In this document: positions 1 through 10,720 of the stretch, piece after piece
Position numbering within the stretch: the first letter of the stretch is position 1
Layout: each line of letters begins with the position of its first letter
Assembly (NCBI GenBank): GCA_023231475.1
Contig: JALJEE010002047.1
Location: 1-64,000 of the forward strand
Direction of reading: 5' to 3'
DNA: 64,000 nucleotides
Source: Seison nebaliae
Taxonomy: Eukaryota; Rotifera; Pararotatoria; Seisonacea; Seisonidae
Made by a program: the position numbers and the translations under genes
The notes under the pieces: generated by a model
The model's input: only the letters and a program-made list of their open reading frames with translations
The model's database searches: none
Told to the model about the DNA's origin: nothing

Positions 1-500
1 TTATTCCATACGTTTTGCTTATTGTTAATCTTATTGTTCTCATTAACAACAGGAATGGAAACAATGGAATCATGAGAAGTTAACTTATCAGAAATTGTTT
101 TATACATATTTCTCAAGTTATCTTGCTCAACAATATTGGAATCAAATTTTTCATTGATTTCCGTCAATTTTTCGAATAGAGCCGCAATGTCCTTCTTGTG
201 CTCCACATTCTCCGAAATCAAACGATTTAGTTTTAATTCAATGGATACCAATTCCGATTTTTTGATGGAGCAAATACCATCAGGTCCTGGACCCAAGCAG
301 GTTCTTTTATTCGTGGAAGGTGTACAGATATTTTTAGAACCTTTCGGTCTTCCCCTTCCTCTCTTGCCTTCACCATTTGGCTTTTCCGCCGCTCCGGAAC
401 TATTATTCATAACACAATCAACATTATTGTCAATTTCGGACAACTCTTCGTCGTCCCCATCATCAGAATTATTAAACAATTTATTAATATCCATACACAT
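1..500 (-). CDS. Partial ORF with an AT-hook and a coiled coil, probably from a mobile element
   Basis: A minus-strand frame opens at an ATG at 500 and stays open to the window edge (about 166 codons, 3' end missing). The N-terminal part is acidic. Near residues 45-58 lies a basic AT-hook-like motif, KRGRGRPKGS, the GRP core that binds the minor groove of AT-rich DNA. A Cys-containing linker follows, then a heptad-like stretch (residues about 88-130) that should form a coiled coil. This layout resembles the first ORF of some LINEs, but it also fits a host chromatin protein. No polymerase or nuclease domain is visible in the part present. The reverse strand has a shorter open frame here (136-597) with no recognisable domain, which I take as a shadow. 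Confidence 0.5.
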   Translation of the reverse strand, partial: MCMDINKLFNNSDDGDDEELSEIDNNVDCVMNNSSGAAEKPNGEGKRGRGRPKGSKNICTPSTNKRTCLGPGPDGICSIKKSELVSIELKLNRLISENVEHKKDIAALFEKLTEINEKFDSNIVEQDNLRNMYKTISDKLTSHDSIVSIPVVNENNKINNKQNVWN

Positions 501-3066
501 ATTAAAAAAGAGATTTATATCTTCCAATTTATATCTTCCAATTATAAATTTTAATGCAATTAAATTTAAATATTTTTGTTTTGTAAAAATAGTTTAAACT
601 TGTATGGATTAAACAGTAAAAATTTGTAGGGACGTTACTAGGATGTAGTCATCCGTTCCACTGAGCGTTCATGTTTAGTGTTGTGAAAATACGATTTTTC
701 CACCTTCCGTTATTTAAAGGGCATTATATATTGTAAAAAACAATGAGGACAATAACAAGGTCCAACATATGGTAGCAGCGACGGGACGGTCAACTCCCGT
801 AGAAAGAAACAAAGAATAAAGATGTTTCGGGAAATGTTTCGGAGAAATACGACCGAAAAACTCGAAGAGATTCAAAAACAAAAGAAGAAGGTCCTGGAAA
901 TCATCAACAACGTTCGAAAATTAGAGATTGAACGAGGTGTTACCAAAGTAAAGGAAACAATAAATCACATAAATTCACTTTAGGATTCTATCCTGGACGA
1001 TGCGATACCACGCGTGGAACTCCTTGCCTTGGTAGTAGGGCCCCTACTCCTTCCTACTGCACTGCAGTAGCTGTAGACCTTAGTAGCCTTTAGAAACAAT
1101 TCCAACTTTTCGCGATGGAGATTTTGAAACTTGATATGAAACAGTATATCATAGGTTGGGTTATTTTGATTTGCCTGAAATAGAAAAAAAGGTAGACTTA
1201 TCCAACTTTTAATAATTACCTTACAATAGTGTGTTATATAGTACATTGTTAGTTAATAAATTACCTTAGGGATACCTACGCTAATAACGATGAATATATC
1301 TCATGCAATAGAAAGTTTTTTTGGTGATTCCATTTTTTAAACGATTACATAAAAATAAAATTAATTAATAAAATAATAATAAAATAGAAATTAAATATAT
1401 TTATTTGTAACAAAACTTGATGGGGAAAATTTGAGGAATTTTAAAATTCGAACATGAAATAGGAAAGTGAAGAATAATAATAAGATTTGAATTTGAATTA
1501 ATCAATATTCTTCGTCTTATATTATATTTTGAGTAGTGGACCAGATAAACCTCTTTCATCCTGAGGTAATTGAATTGAATGTTGCAATTCGAATAACCTA
1601 ATCGACAATGGGAATATCTACAATAAGTCCTCCAATGACGAACGTAATGGTACAATGAATCCGGTTGCTTGTCCAGCCAAACGTCTCCCAGATGTTCCCT
1701 ATAAGAACGACGTTGTCGGAAATACTGTTCGAGTAGTGTTCTTGTTCAAATCACCTCTTGGCCTCATAATGTGACGTGAGGCCAAATCGAGGAGTAACCA
1801 TCAATCCGCCTAATGGCAGAAAGTACACCTATCAATGTTCAAACATACATATAATTTCAATGGTTGTCGGTCAACGACAACCCGGATGTATGCGTCAATC
1901 CTTTATAAACCTGATCAAATTGGACATCCTTCTCATTCGATCATCAACCGATTGAACGAAGTTCGGTCAATGAAAATTGTCGATTTTAAATTTTTTAAAG
2001 TAAATACTGAAAGATGAAATGTTTTTGCGCTTCTTATATCTATCGAGCTACAATGATCAACCGTACATAACGAATTTCCTATTGTTGCGCTTCTTACAAG
2101 TTAGTCACTATTGTTAGTCTTCTTTTATTAATAATTTATTTCTTATTTTTAATTTAGGTTGAATCATAAATACAGCGATTTTAAATTTATTTGTAAGTTC
2201 ATAGTTTATGAAAAATTCACCTATAATTTTTTCACCAAAGATTAAATTTGAAAATTAGATCGAAATTAAAAACTAGTTATTAAATAAGAAGATTTTTTCA
2301 GTCTTGCATGTTCGATCCTGTTGCAATGCAGTGTCCTAGTGATATTTCGAACTCGTTTCTTCCTCTTATGTTAGTTAATAGTGCTGAATTACGTATTGCA
2401 TTATCGTGTATGAATGTTTATAAGTCACATGGTGAAGGTGGTGTCTGTTTATGTATAATCTCTTATATGAAAGAACGTTGATTAGAATTATTGGTTGATT
2501 ACATCAATAAAATTCTTCTCGGCAATGTGGATTTCAGTTATTTGAGAGGCTTCTCAATTACTCCAGTCTATAAGGGCATTATTTTCCCTTTCAATTTATT
2601 TAGTTTTCAAATGATTTTCGAATATTGATAAGGATTATCATATTTGATATAACCTTATCTCGTTATTTTCACCCTGCATTAGATTATTCCTTCTAGGGAG
2701 ATTGTTCATCATTCTTGAATGATTATCCCATGGTTTGCCCAATGTATGTATAGTAAAAACACAATTAAATTAATTAAATTAATTATGATTTATAATTTAT
2801 AATTAATTAATACTTTAATTTAGTTGTTATTTAGGGTGGAGAAAAGTGCATTCAGTTGATAATAGGATGAGAAAATGACCGTTTGTTCTGGACAATATTG
2901 TTCTTGAGATTATTTGTCTTTCAAAAGTTTTAGATGGATGAGACACATAAATCTTAGTATCATCGAAAGCAGAATAAAATTTTGCATTTTTAGCTTTTTG
3001 AAATTAAAGGAGACTTTTAATTAGTTGGTGGAAAGAAGGAATATAAGAATCGTTTGGATAACAATT
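501..3066. other. Non-genic stretch with repeat remnants
   Basis: No gene with a recognisable product is visible. The segment 600-1100 looks like part of an old mobile element: a GC-richer patch near 770-800 is followed by a short plus-strand ORF (822-983, 53 codons) rich in Lys and Glu and predicted helical. A hairpin lies at 1758-1785. Two copies of a terminal motif shared with the 46.6-47.4 kb element lie at 2025-2039 and 2085-2096. The remainder, about 2100-3066, is AT-rich with no open frames of note and probably includes the promoter and 5' leader of the NDUFB3 gene. Confidence 0.5.
1758..1785. repeat. Perfect 9-bp inverted repeat (hairpin)
   Basis: TTGGCCTCA is followed, after a 10-base spacer, by its exact complement TGAGGCCAA. 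The flanks add a few pairing bases (CTC on the left, GAG on the right after a bulge). It lies in the repeat-remnant region and belongs to no gene. Confidence 0.6.
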
Positions 3067-3405
3067 ATGGGTGGTCATTGGAAGTTTCCGGATATTCCTG
3101 ATTATAAGACTTTCAGAGTGAACGGAATTCCAGAATTGGAGCAACATGTGCAAAAATTATCAGTAAGAGGATTGAAAGATCCATGGATTAGGTGAATTCT
3201 ATTTATTTTTAAATAAACTTTATGTTTTCTTTGCAGGAATGAAGCTTGGCGATTCGATCCGAAATTGGGATACGTGAAAAGTCGAACGAATCTAATTCGA
3301 GGAGTGACATTGGGAATGCCATTAGGTTTTGCTATCGCTCTTCTTTGTTACGGATTGAAGAGACAATATGTGAAAACGTATTATGGCGATCAAACTCATC
3401 ACTAA
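3067..3405 (+). CDS. NDUFB3: NADH dehydrogenase 1 beta subcomplex subunit 3 (complex I B12)
   Basis: Two exons, 3067-3191 and 3237-3405, encode 97 aa, the usual length of this family. NDUFB3 is a supernumerary single-span subunit of the membrane arm of mitochondrial respiratory complex I. The strongest match is the block around residues 33-50, reading RGLKDPWIRNEAW, which is nearly identical to the vertebrate KGLRDPWGRNEAWR region. A hydrophobic span follows at about residues 64-80, and the protein ends in Gln-Thr-His-His, like the His-rich end of known B12. The intron is 45 bp, begins GTGAAT and ends TTTGCAG, splitting an Arg codon. The start is the first ATG in frame with the conserved block. 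A poly(A) signal lies about 120 bp downstream. The next gene starts about 610 bp further on the same strand. Confidence 0.93.
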
Positions 3406-3525
3406 ATATTGGTTGAGATTGTCGATTTATTTAACTTCTATTAAATTTCTCTCCCCCAATAACAACAACAACATCAACTTGTGGAATTAGTATCAGGACA
3501 GAATATTTCATTTTAGAATTTTTTG

Positions 3526-3531
3526 AATAAA
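3526..3531 (+). terminator. Poly(A) signal AATAAA of NDUFB3
   Basis: A canonical AATAAA lies 121 bp after the NDUFB3 stop, followed within 40 bp by a T-rich tract and an A-rich run. Confidence 0.6.
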
Positions 3532-4013
3532 GAAATTATTTTTTCGTTCGTTTTATTTCAAAAAAAAAAAAGGTTTGGACGAGTTTATTTGATAAATAAA
3601 ATTCGTTTAATATTTTAATGAAATTTTTTGTGAAAATTAGAAAAAAAAGATTATAAATATTTTCTATTTAAAATTTCATATCGTCAAAATTGTCTCAAAT
3701 ACGTGAATTGTCTGTATTATGTTATTGATTATGTTTGAGAAAGAATCAATTGGAAGAAATTCAAATTTTTGTATCGAAATTATGAGTTGTGCATAATTGG
3801 TGCATTGTCGCTAATATCGTTCTGATGAGATTTGGAGTTCGATTGATGAATGTTAATGATGTGACAGATATCGGATAATATGAATACACTTGATTCGTTC
3901 GACAATTGAATGGAGAGAATGTTCATAAAAAAGAAGTAATATGTTTTCCTAATAAAATTTCAATTCTTTTTCAATTTTCAATTCTCCATTTCCCCAAATA
4001 TCGCTCCAATTGA
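3532..4013. other. Intergenic, nothing recognised
   Basis: AT-rich spacer between NDUFB3 and the next plus-strand gene. No open frame, RNA gene or repeat is visible. It should contain the promoter of the gene starting at 4014. Confidence 0.5.
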
Positions 4014-4694
4014 ATGGCGCGTGTCAATAAACGAATTGGAGATTCGTTGAAACAATTGAATGACAATAATACTACTCCACATCGAAGTTTCACTTCAATT
4101 CGACCTCTCTCCTCTTGTTTATTCCTAATCGATAAAAGAACCTGAAACGAAGAAGGGAGTCACCAGTAACCGATCACATTCCATCGTCGTCTATCCGAAC
4201 GAAAAGAGACCAGCCGATGTCGTTTCTTCCGCGAAAACTGAAAGCGGTTTCTCTCCAATATCATCACTACTTTCTACTTATTATTATTGATAGTCGAACG
4301 ACCAGGAGTACGATCTTCTTCTTTAACAAACTATCGATACTCATCATCATCCCAACGACCATCATATGTCCAACGTCCACAAGTTCTCCTTCTCTTTTTT
4401 GACCTCTTATTTCTGGAAATGAATTAGGTGACTTCAGTCCCGGAGAATGTACAAGCCAATTTTATAGAACCGATCGAAGTTAAAGACGTGACGCCATGGA
4501 AGAGAGATGGTTATCGAATCGACTTTCCTGCTAATCGAGCTATCATCATACATCGAACGATTAATGCCAAACGAGAAATTCGAAGTATCTTCAACGAATT
4601 GTTAGAGCAGAGAGCAGCCGATTCCCTCCGTAACTACAGTAACTTATTAGCGATGGCGGAGAGGAAACAACATGCGACACATAAACGCATATAA
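4014..4694 (+). CDS. Unrecognised 178-aa protein, four exons
   Basis: Four exons join in frame: 4014-4086, 4139-4246, 4294-4382 and 4428-4694, separated by introns of 52, 47 and 45 bp that all begin GTT and end AG. The first intron has a weak acceptor (AAAAG), so the first exon is the least certain. The N-terminal 90 residues are basic and rich in Ser, Thr, Pro and Arg, and probably disordered. The C-terminal half, from VTSVPENV onwards, has the look of a conserved domain: an Asp-Val-Thr-Pro-Trp motif, an Arg/Ile-rich helix and a final amphipathic helix with ELLEQRAADSLRNYSN. No signal peptide or membrane span is visible. I do not recognise the family. Length and basic character would fit a small filament- or nucleic-acid-binding protein, but that is a guess. 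Confidence 0.68.
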
Positions 4695-5452
4695 AAATCC
4701 AATTTTGAACTAACAGCTTCTTTCCAAAACCACTTTTTCATTCTCATTTGTCAACGTCACTCACGTTGATAAAATTGAAGAAATGTCGTTTCTAAATATA
4801 CTTAAATGATCTCTTACGATGTCTCTATTCTCTTCCGGTCGAGACGGATATCTACTTGCGAACTCTATAATCAATTTTCTTTTTTTCATTCTCTCATTAT
4901 TATTATTATTATTATTATTGTAATGATAAAATCGATTATTCTCAATTAATTATTCTCTTATGACATTTCCACATAATTTCTGATTTCTTTTAAAAATTTT
5001 GTCAAAAATTTTTCGTTTCTTATTTTCAATTAAGTCAATTTTCAAAATAGTGTGGGAAGTGATAATAGGAAATTTCTTTTCTTTTAACAATCTCACTTAA
5101 TGATGGCGACGAGTTTATAAAAAGAAAATGTAAAAGAGAATTTATACGATTTTCATCTCAATTCTATTTTTTCCTTTTTAATCCTTCATTTCATTGCTCC
5201 TTCGACTTTTGGTCATTGTTATTTGTACTGCATCTGCACATAAACGATATCAATTCTCTCCCTACTCCCTCCTCGTCCACTCTACTACTCTGACTTCTAA
5301 TCGATCTACTTTCCAATTCTCTCTAAAACACAAAAGATTTGACTTGTTCATGTTTGTATATATTGAGTGTCTTCCTTAATTATTCCTCTCCTCATCATAT
5401 CTTCCCCTCCTCTCAACACACGTCAGAAACACACACGAAAGTTATGAGTTAG
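4695..5452. other. Intergenic with a short (TTA)n microsatellite
   Basis: Spacer between the 178-aa gene and LMAN2. A run of about eight TTA units lies at 4895-4919. The rest is AT-rich, with pyrimidine-rich sequence just before LMAN2 and no convincing ORF. Confidence 0.55.
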
Positions 5453-6614
5453 ATGATCCTCCTCTTTCACCATCGTTACACATCTACTTTCCCCTCTCCA
5501 ACAATAGATTTCCAAAATATTATCTTCTCGAGCAAAATTGTTTTGCTTCTGCAAACAATTCTGTTCGTCAATGGCGAAGAGACGAAAGCTGATCCTCTAC
5601 CCGAAAAGTTTCATCGACGCGAATACTCTCTCACTCTACCATATAACGATCTTCATTGGGACGTGAGTGGCGACGCCATCATTACCAATCGATATATTCG
5701 TCTCACTTCAGATGAGAAGAGTAAAAATGGAGCTTTATGGTCGACGACGGTTCGCTTCTATTCTCTTTCATTAATTCTTCTTTTTGCTGTAGAGGAATCG
5801 AATGCAGAATTGGCAGATCGAACTCGAATATTCGATATCTGGTCACGGGAAACATTTGAGTGGAGATGGGATCGCATTTTGGTATAGTCCGAACGGTCAA
5901 AAATCTGGACCCGTTTTCGGCAACGAAGATTATTTCACTGGATTGGGAGTGTTCATTGATACGTATAATAATCAGCAACAAACCGTTCCATTTCCGTTTT
6001 TATTGAGGAGTATTCAAAAATTATTTATTCCATTCACATGTTTCATTTTGTAGAATGTCGTTTTTCCTTATTTGGTTGCAACAATTAATAACGGCTCGTC
6101 ACATTATGATGTGGGGAAGGATGGTTTCGATACGAAAATTGGTGGATGTGAATTGAATACGATACGTAATCGGAATGATTATGGAACGACACTTCTCATC
6201 ATTTCATATTATCAGAATACTTTGAGAATAGAAACGGACGAAACGGTACGTTCTGGTCGTCGTATATGCTTCTCTCGCAAAGGTGTCATTCTACCAAAAT
6301 CTTATTATTTTGGTGTATCGGCCGCTACCGGTGATCTGACTGATAATCATGATATATATTCAGTAAAAGCATTCGAATTCGAATCTACTGATACTGATAT
6401 GGGCACACTCGATCAACCATCCATCGATAATACTGTAGATCAAATCTTCAACGACGGAAGTGAAGGAAAGTCGAATGATAACGAGAAAAAATCGGGAGGT
6501 TTAGGAAGAATGCTCAAAATCTTCGCCATCATTCTCGTTGTGGCGGCAGTGGTTGTGGCACTAGTAATTTGGGCCCGTAATCATTTCTCCAATCAAACTA
6601 ATCGTTTGTTCTAA
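5453..6614 (+). CDS. LMAN2: L-type lectin of the secretory pathway (VIP36-like)
   Basis: Three exons (5453-5749, 5793-5984, 6054-6614) encode 349 aa; human VIP36 has 356. These type I membrane lectins bind high-mannose N-glycans and cycle between ER, ERGIC and cis-Golgi as cargo receptors. A hydrophobic stretch at residues about 27-40 ending in VNGEE looks like a signal peptide. The L-type lectin domain follows: start YSLTLPYNDLHWD, then GDGIAFWY, PVFGNEDYFTGLGVFIDTYNN (Ca- and sugar-binding Asp and Asn) and ATGDLTDNHDIYSVKAF near the C-terminal edge. A single transmembrane helix (about residues 320-340) precedes a short cytosolic tail ending Asn-Arg-Leu-Phe, comparable with Lys-Arg-Phe-Tyr in VIP36, where a terminal aromatic serves ER export. 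The introns are 43 and 69 bp and both begin GTT. ERGIC-53 is less likely because there is no long coiled stalk. Confidence 0.9.
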
Positions 6615-7954
6615 CTCTGAATAAGAAAATGAAATATCTTCAATGTTATGTGTCAGAATTATATCTGTCGAAATCAACAAAACAATTCTTCACAGACAAC
6701 TTGTCGAATGTTCGTGAGAAGAAAAAAAATTAGTTAAATCATTTTTTGTCAATTATAAAATCAGAACGTGGACAAGTTTAGAAAATCATGTTTTAAGGAA
6801 AATGAGAAATTAATTATTCTTCCAAACATTTTCCGTTTCCCCTTTTTTGTCATGATCTTTTCTCGTAACTCGAACACGACTGATTATCATCAGAACATCT
6901 GTCATAATCATTTCCTGTACAATTTATTATTTCCTTTCTCTGACCTGAATATTTATTTAAATTTATTTTCAGAAATAATTATTTCTCTCCACTCAACATC
7001 CATTCTTCTTCCACAAATCAGATATTAACAGTATTTCGACAGCTGGAATTTATGTGCTCCAATAAAATATTTAGAGTTAAATGAGTAGAAAGTAGAATTT
7101 AATGTTATTTATATTATTCATAAGTAAATGACATCGAGTGAATGAAGGAGAAAAAAAGATAACTCGTTCAAGTAGGTGATGTTCGTACTTCTCACGATAT
7201 CTTCTTTCCCTGTTTCGTATAGATAAAAATTAATGTTTTAATGTCTGATTGATTATAATCTTTAAAAAATTGTTCGAATGTTAATTGTATGAAATATGGA
7301 ATAAAATTAAAATACTGTCGACAATTCCTTCCATTGTCTCTGACATATTCATAGTCTATTCTGACGTGTATTGATCGAACATACACGATGAGTTATCGAC
7401 CATTGTGTCGGATGACAAAAACCATACTCATTCACCTAAAATCTTTCAAATTCCCCATCGTTAACAAACGAGCTGATCCTCCTTAATAAATTATGAATTG
7501 TTATTCATCGAATGTGAAAATAATGGTGTTATGGAAGATTTATGATAAAAGAGTATCAACCGATCTGTTATTTATCAGATTGTAATCGTCGAGTTAGAAA
7601 TTAGGAGACCGTAAAAATTTTAAACTCAACTCATAAATGTAAGTAGAGTTACTTACCATTCTCTTTCTCAATTCAAATTCGAACCTAGCGTTAAAAGAGA
7701 AAGATTGTGAAGAAAACTAAAAGAATTATTATTATACAATATTAAATATAGTATTTGTTTGTGAATGTGAAGAATGATGATCTATGAATGATGGTGAAAA
7801 GTGGAATTCATATGATGTCCATATACATCGTCCGTGTCATGTCGTTACAAGAAGATAACATCGTCTAAAAAAAACTAGAATTATGAAAAGATTTTTTAAT
7901 TTTATTCTATTAATGATAAAAAATAATTGAAAATTTATATAACACAAAATCTCA
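6615..7954. other. Intergenic between two convergent genes
   Basis: About 1.3 kb holding the 3' ends of LMAN2 (plus) and the CEP295-like gene (minus). A reverse AATAAA at 7901-7906 suits the minus-strand gene. Only short unrelated open frames occur. Confidence 0.55.
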
Positions 7955-10720
7955 TCAGGATTTAGAAGGTTTTGTTGGAGTGGAATGAAGATTATGATTC
8001 CCTCCAACAAGACGGTCACAAAGTGCCTCAGTTCGAAGAAAAGAAGAATCTGAAGAAATATTTATAAAATTTTTGTCAACATTTGTCGACGGACCACTGA
8101 TGGCGGATATGCCTGATATGAGTGAGAATGTTTCCGATTTGACACTTTCATTATCGTCGAATTTATCGGATGGTTTTTGTTCACTTTGTTGATCGTCCGA
8201 CAGATTATGGAGGGAATATTTGATCAGATTCTCTAATTCATTCAACTCATTCGATGCATCGTCAACATGGTGAAGTTGATTAGTTGATTTGTCGATATTT
8301 GTGATTCGAGTGAAATCCATTGATTGATCGATGGGAAACGGTGAAGAATCATTATCCAAATCATTGAGAATCGATTCCACTAATGTGGTGCGGAGTGAAG
8401 TAGATTGATTAAATGTCTCAGCATTTCGTTTACTTGTTGTTTCACTGATATCCATTGATTCATCCACGTCATGACAAGATGTGAAATCGCTACAAGTGAG
8501 ATCATCTAATAATGATTTGGCTAAACTGAATTTATCTTCATCTATTTGATTTATTGTATGAGAAGAAATAGGAATCTGAGAAGAAATAGGATGGAGTGAA
8601 ATAGAATTCTTCTCGTTATTCTTTAAAATTAAATCATTATTAAGATTAATATTGTTGTTGTTGTTGTTTGTTTGAGAGTGATGATTTAATTGATTGATAG
8701 ATATATTTGATTTGATCGATTGATTTTTATTAATTGAAGAATTGTCATTAGTAATGGATTGGAAAGAACCAGTTTGATCATCAGTAACTGAACTGAAATT
8801 ATTCTGTTGAACGATATTTGATGATTGAATGAGTAAGGATTCATTGGGAATATATTCGACATGTTCGACTATTTGAATTTGATCTTGAACATTTTTCATA
8901 AAATCATCTCCTAAAATTTTTCTGGTAATGAGACTTTGGTCAAGTGTGCGATTGATGAAAGTGGAATGATCGAATTGTTTGAACGAATCATTCTTCTTTT
9001 GAATAAAATGGAGAATCGTTTTCAATTCCTCTCGTTTGTCCTCGTCAATTAATGGATTAGTTGTCAAATTCTCTGCCAATTCCTCCAATTCTCTCTCATC
9101 CAACAACTTCAATTGTTTCATTGTCATGTTGAAAGATTCTTCCATATTCTCATCATATTCTGTTTGATTTTGGGAAAAGTCGTCCGATTCCTCTTCATTC
9201 AACGACACAATTCCTGATGATTCTCCATCGAATTGTGAGAGATGTTCAATTTCCATTCGTTTCTTCATATTTCTAATTTCTTCGATTAACGAATCTTCAT
9301 TTCTCGTTCCATCCGTAACAATCGACACATTTTCATTAACTTCTTCCTTCTCAGTCATGGTGAGATCGATATCAGTTTTCCATGAGTTCAATGTTCCATT
9401 GGAATTCGGTTGTGATTCCATCAACTTCTGATTTTCAATTAATCGTTTCATTGCCAATTGATCAGATTGATTAAAATTCTTTTTAAAATTTCGAATTCTT
9501 TCCATCGACTCACCTCTCTTCCTTCCTATTTCTATCTCTTTGTTCTTCTTTCCAACAATCTCTTCCACATTTCTACTCTCATTTTCACTTTCTTCACTTC
9601 CTCTTATCATTTCTTCAGTCCCTTTTACCATTTCTTTACTTCTTTCTATCATTTCCTTATTTTTATTAATAATTTCTTCATCTTCCAAATCACTTAATTC
9701 CAATTCATCAATTCGATTCATTTCATTCATTCGATAACGTTCGTCCATTCTCATTCGGGAAGAGTTAGAGAAGGATGGTGTTGGAGCAACATGCATCATC
9801 TTCTCAAAATCTTTCTCCATCACTTCTTCCTTCCTATCTCTCTCCTTCTCAATATTTCCATCAGCACGAAAGATGGATGGTGGAAATTGTGCCATTTCAT
9901 TATGTAATTTCTGTCGCGATTCTCTTTCGGCCACTTGAACATCGTTCATGATATTCTCATAATCTTTCTCTAACAACTCCTTCTCCAACGCACGAAGACC
10001 ACGTACTCGTTTAAGAACGTTCGATTCTTCTTCATTTTTCTCTTTCTCCTCTTTTAATTCATTTTCAAATTCATTCATTTCAAGCGCCATCTCATAAGCA
10101 TTCTTTCCAAATCCATTCTCCATTCTCTCTACCGTCTCTTTTTTCAATTTCGATGATAATCGATTATTTCGTTTTAGGAATTCTTTCTCAGTATTCGTCT
10201 CCAATAATTCGATTGTTGATGATGGTAACGGATGTTCTAAGATCTTCAATCGTCTCTGATCTTCCGTTTTCTTTTGATTCTGTCGTAATATCAATTGATT
10301 CTCTTTCTCCTCTTGTTTCTTCTCGATTTCTTCATACACTTCATTTATAGCTCGTTCGAATCGAATCTTCTCCTTCTTCTTCATCGACTTCTTCTTCTCT
10401 TCTCGTCTCTTCATCTCTTCTTCTCTCTCCAATTCCAATTTCTTCAATTTCAATTCTCTCATTTTCTCTTCCTCTGCAATTCGACTCAAAATCTCATTCG
10501 ATTCATCGATCTTCTCACTCAATTCGATTTTCGTTGTAACAAATCGATTCTCCAACATCTTCTTCATATTCTCACATTTTTTCTTTCGATATCGGGAAAC
10601 CATCTCTCTCGAAACATTCTTCGATTGTTCTCGAAGTAATTGAAGTCGATAATTCTTCTTCCTCTTCACCTCCAAATCTTTCTGTCGCTTCTGCTCACCT
10701 TCACTTAACAAATTTATCAT
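7955..10720 (-). CDS. CEP295: CEP295/Ana1-like centriole protein
   Basis: A single open frame of 921 aa. In other animals CEP295 (fly Ana1) sits on the centriole wall and is needed to convert centrioles to centrosomes. The first 320 residues are extremely charged and mostly alpha-helical. Two landmarks match the N-terminal region of CEP295: a stretch around residues 235-290 with RVRGLRALEKELLEKDYENI followed by a Lys/Glu helix and AQFPPSIF (compare VRGFQAMKKI and AQMPPQL in the human protein), and a little later a Glu/Asp helix with MEKDFEKMM (compare ELEFAFEDMY). The remaining 600 residues are Asn/Ser/Asp-rich with no domain I recognise. Human CEP295 is far longer, at over 2,000 aa. A possible poly(A) signal follows 50 bp past the stop. 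Identity rests on remembered motifs, so a generic coiled-coil protein remains possible. Confidence 0.62.
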   Translation of the reverse strand: MINLLSEGEQKRQKDLEVKRKKNYRLQLLREQSKNVSREMVSRYRKKKCENMKKMLENRFVTTKIELSEKIDESNEILSRIAEEEKMRELKLKKLELEREEEMKRREEKKKSMKKKEKIRFERAINEVYEEIEKKQEEKENQLILRQNQKKTEDQRRLKILEHPLPSSTIELLETNTEKEFLKRNNRLSSKLKKETVERMENGFGKNAYEMALEMNEFENELKEEKEKNEEESNVLKRVRGLRALEKELLEKDYENIMNDVQVAERESRQKLHNEMAQFPPSIFRADGNIEKERDRKEEVMEKDFEKMMHVAPTPSFSNSSRMRMDERYRMNEMNRIDELELSDLEDEEIINKNKEMIERSKEMVKGTEEMIRGSEESENESRNVEEIVGKKNKEIEIGRKRGESMERIRNFKKNFNQSDQLAMKRLIENQKLMESQPNSNGTLNSWKTDIDLTMTEKEEVNENVSIVTDGTRNEDSLIEEIRNMKKRMEIEHLSQFDGESSGIVSLNEEESDDFSQNQTEYDENMEESFNMTMKQLKLLDERELEELAENLTTNPLIDEDKREELKTILHFIQKKNDSFKQFDHSTFINRTLDQSLITRKILGDDFMKNVQDQIQIVEHVEYIPNESLLIQSSNIVQQNNFSSVTDDQTGSFQSITNDNSSINKNQSIKSNISINQLNHHSQTNNNNNNINLNNDLILKNNEKNSISLHPISSQIPISSHTINQIDEDKFSLAKSLLDDLTCSDFTSCHDVDESMDISETTSKRNAETFNQSTSLRTTLVESILNDLDNDSSPFPIDQSMDFTRITNIDKSTNQLHHVDDASNELNELENLIKYSLHNLSDDQQSEQKPSDKFDDNESVKSETFSLISGISAISGPSTNVDKNFINISSDSSFLRTEALCDRLVGGNHNLHSTPTKPSKS

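Noticed and set aside
136-597. Plus-strand open frame of 153 codons
   Set aside because: It is the reverse shadow of the minus-strand AT-hook frame, and its translation is Ser/Leu/Phe-rich with no domain.
770-800. A TGGTAGCAGCGACGGG stretch resembling a tRNA-complementary primer site or a tRNA start
   Set aside because: No paired terminal repeats could be defined around it, and no cloverleaf follows.
4895-4919. Possible CRISPR or satellite array from the TTA run
   Set aside because: It is an ordinary trinucleotide microsatellite without spacers.
9458-9737. Plus-strand frames rich in Ser, Phe and Leu
   Set aside because: They are antisense shadows of the CEP295-like coding sequence.
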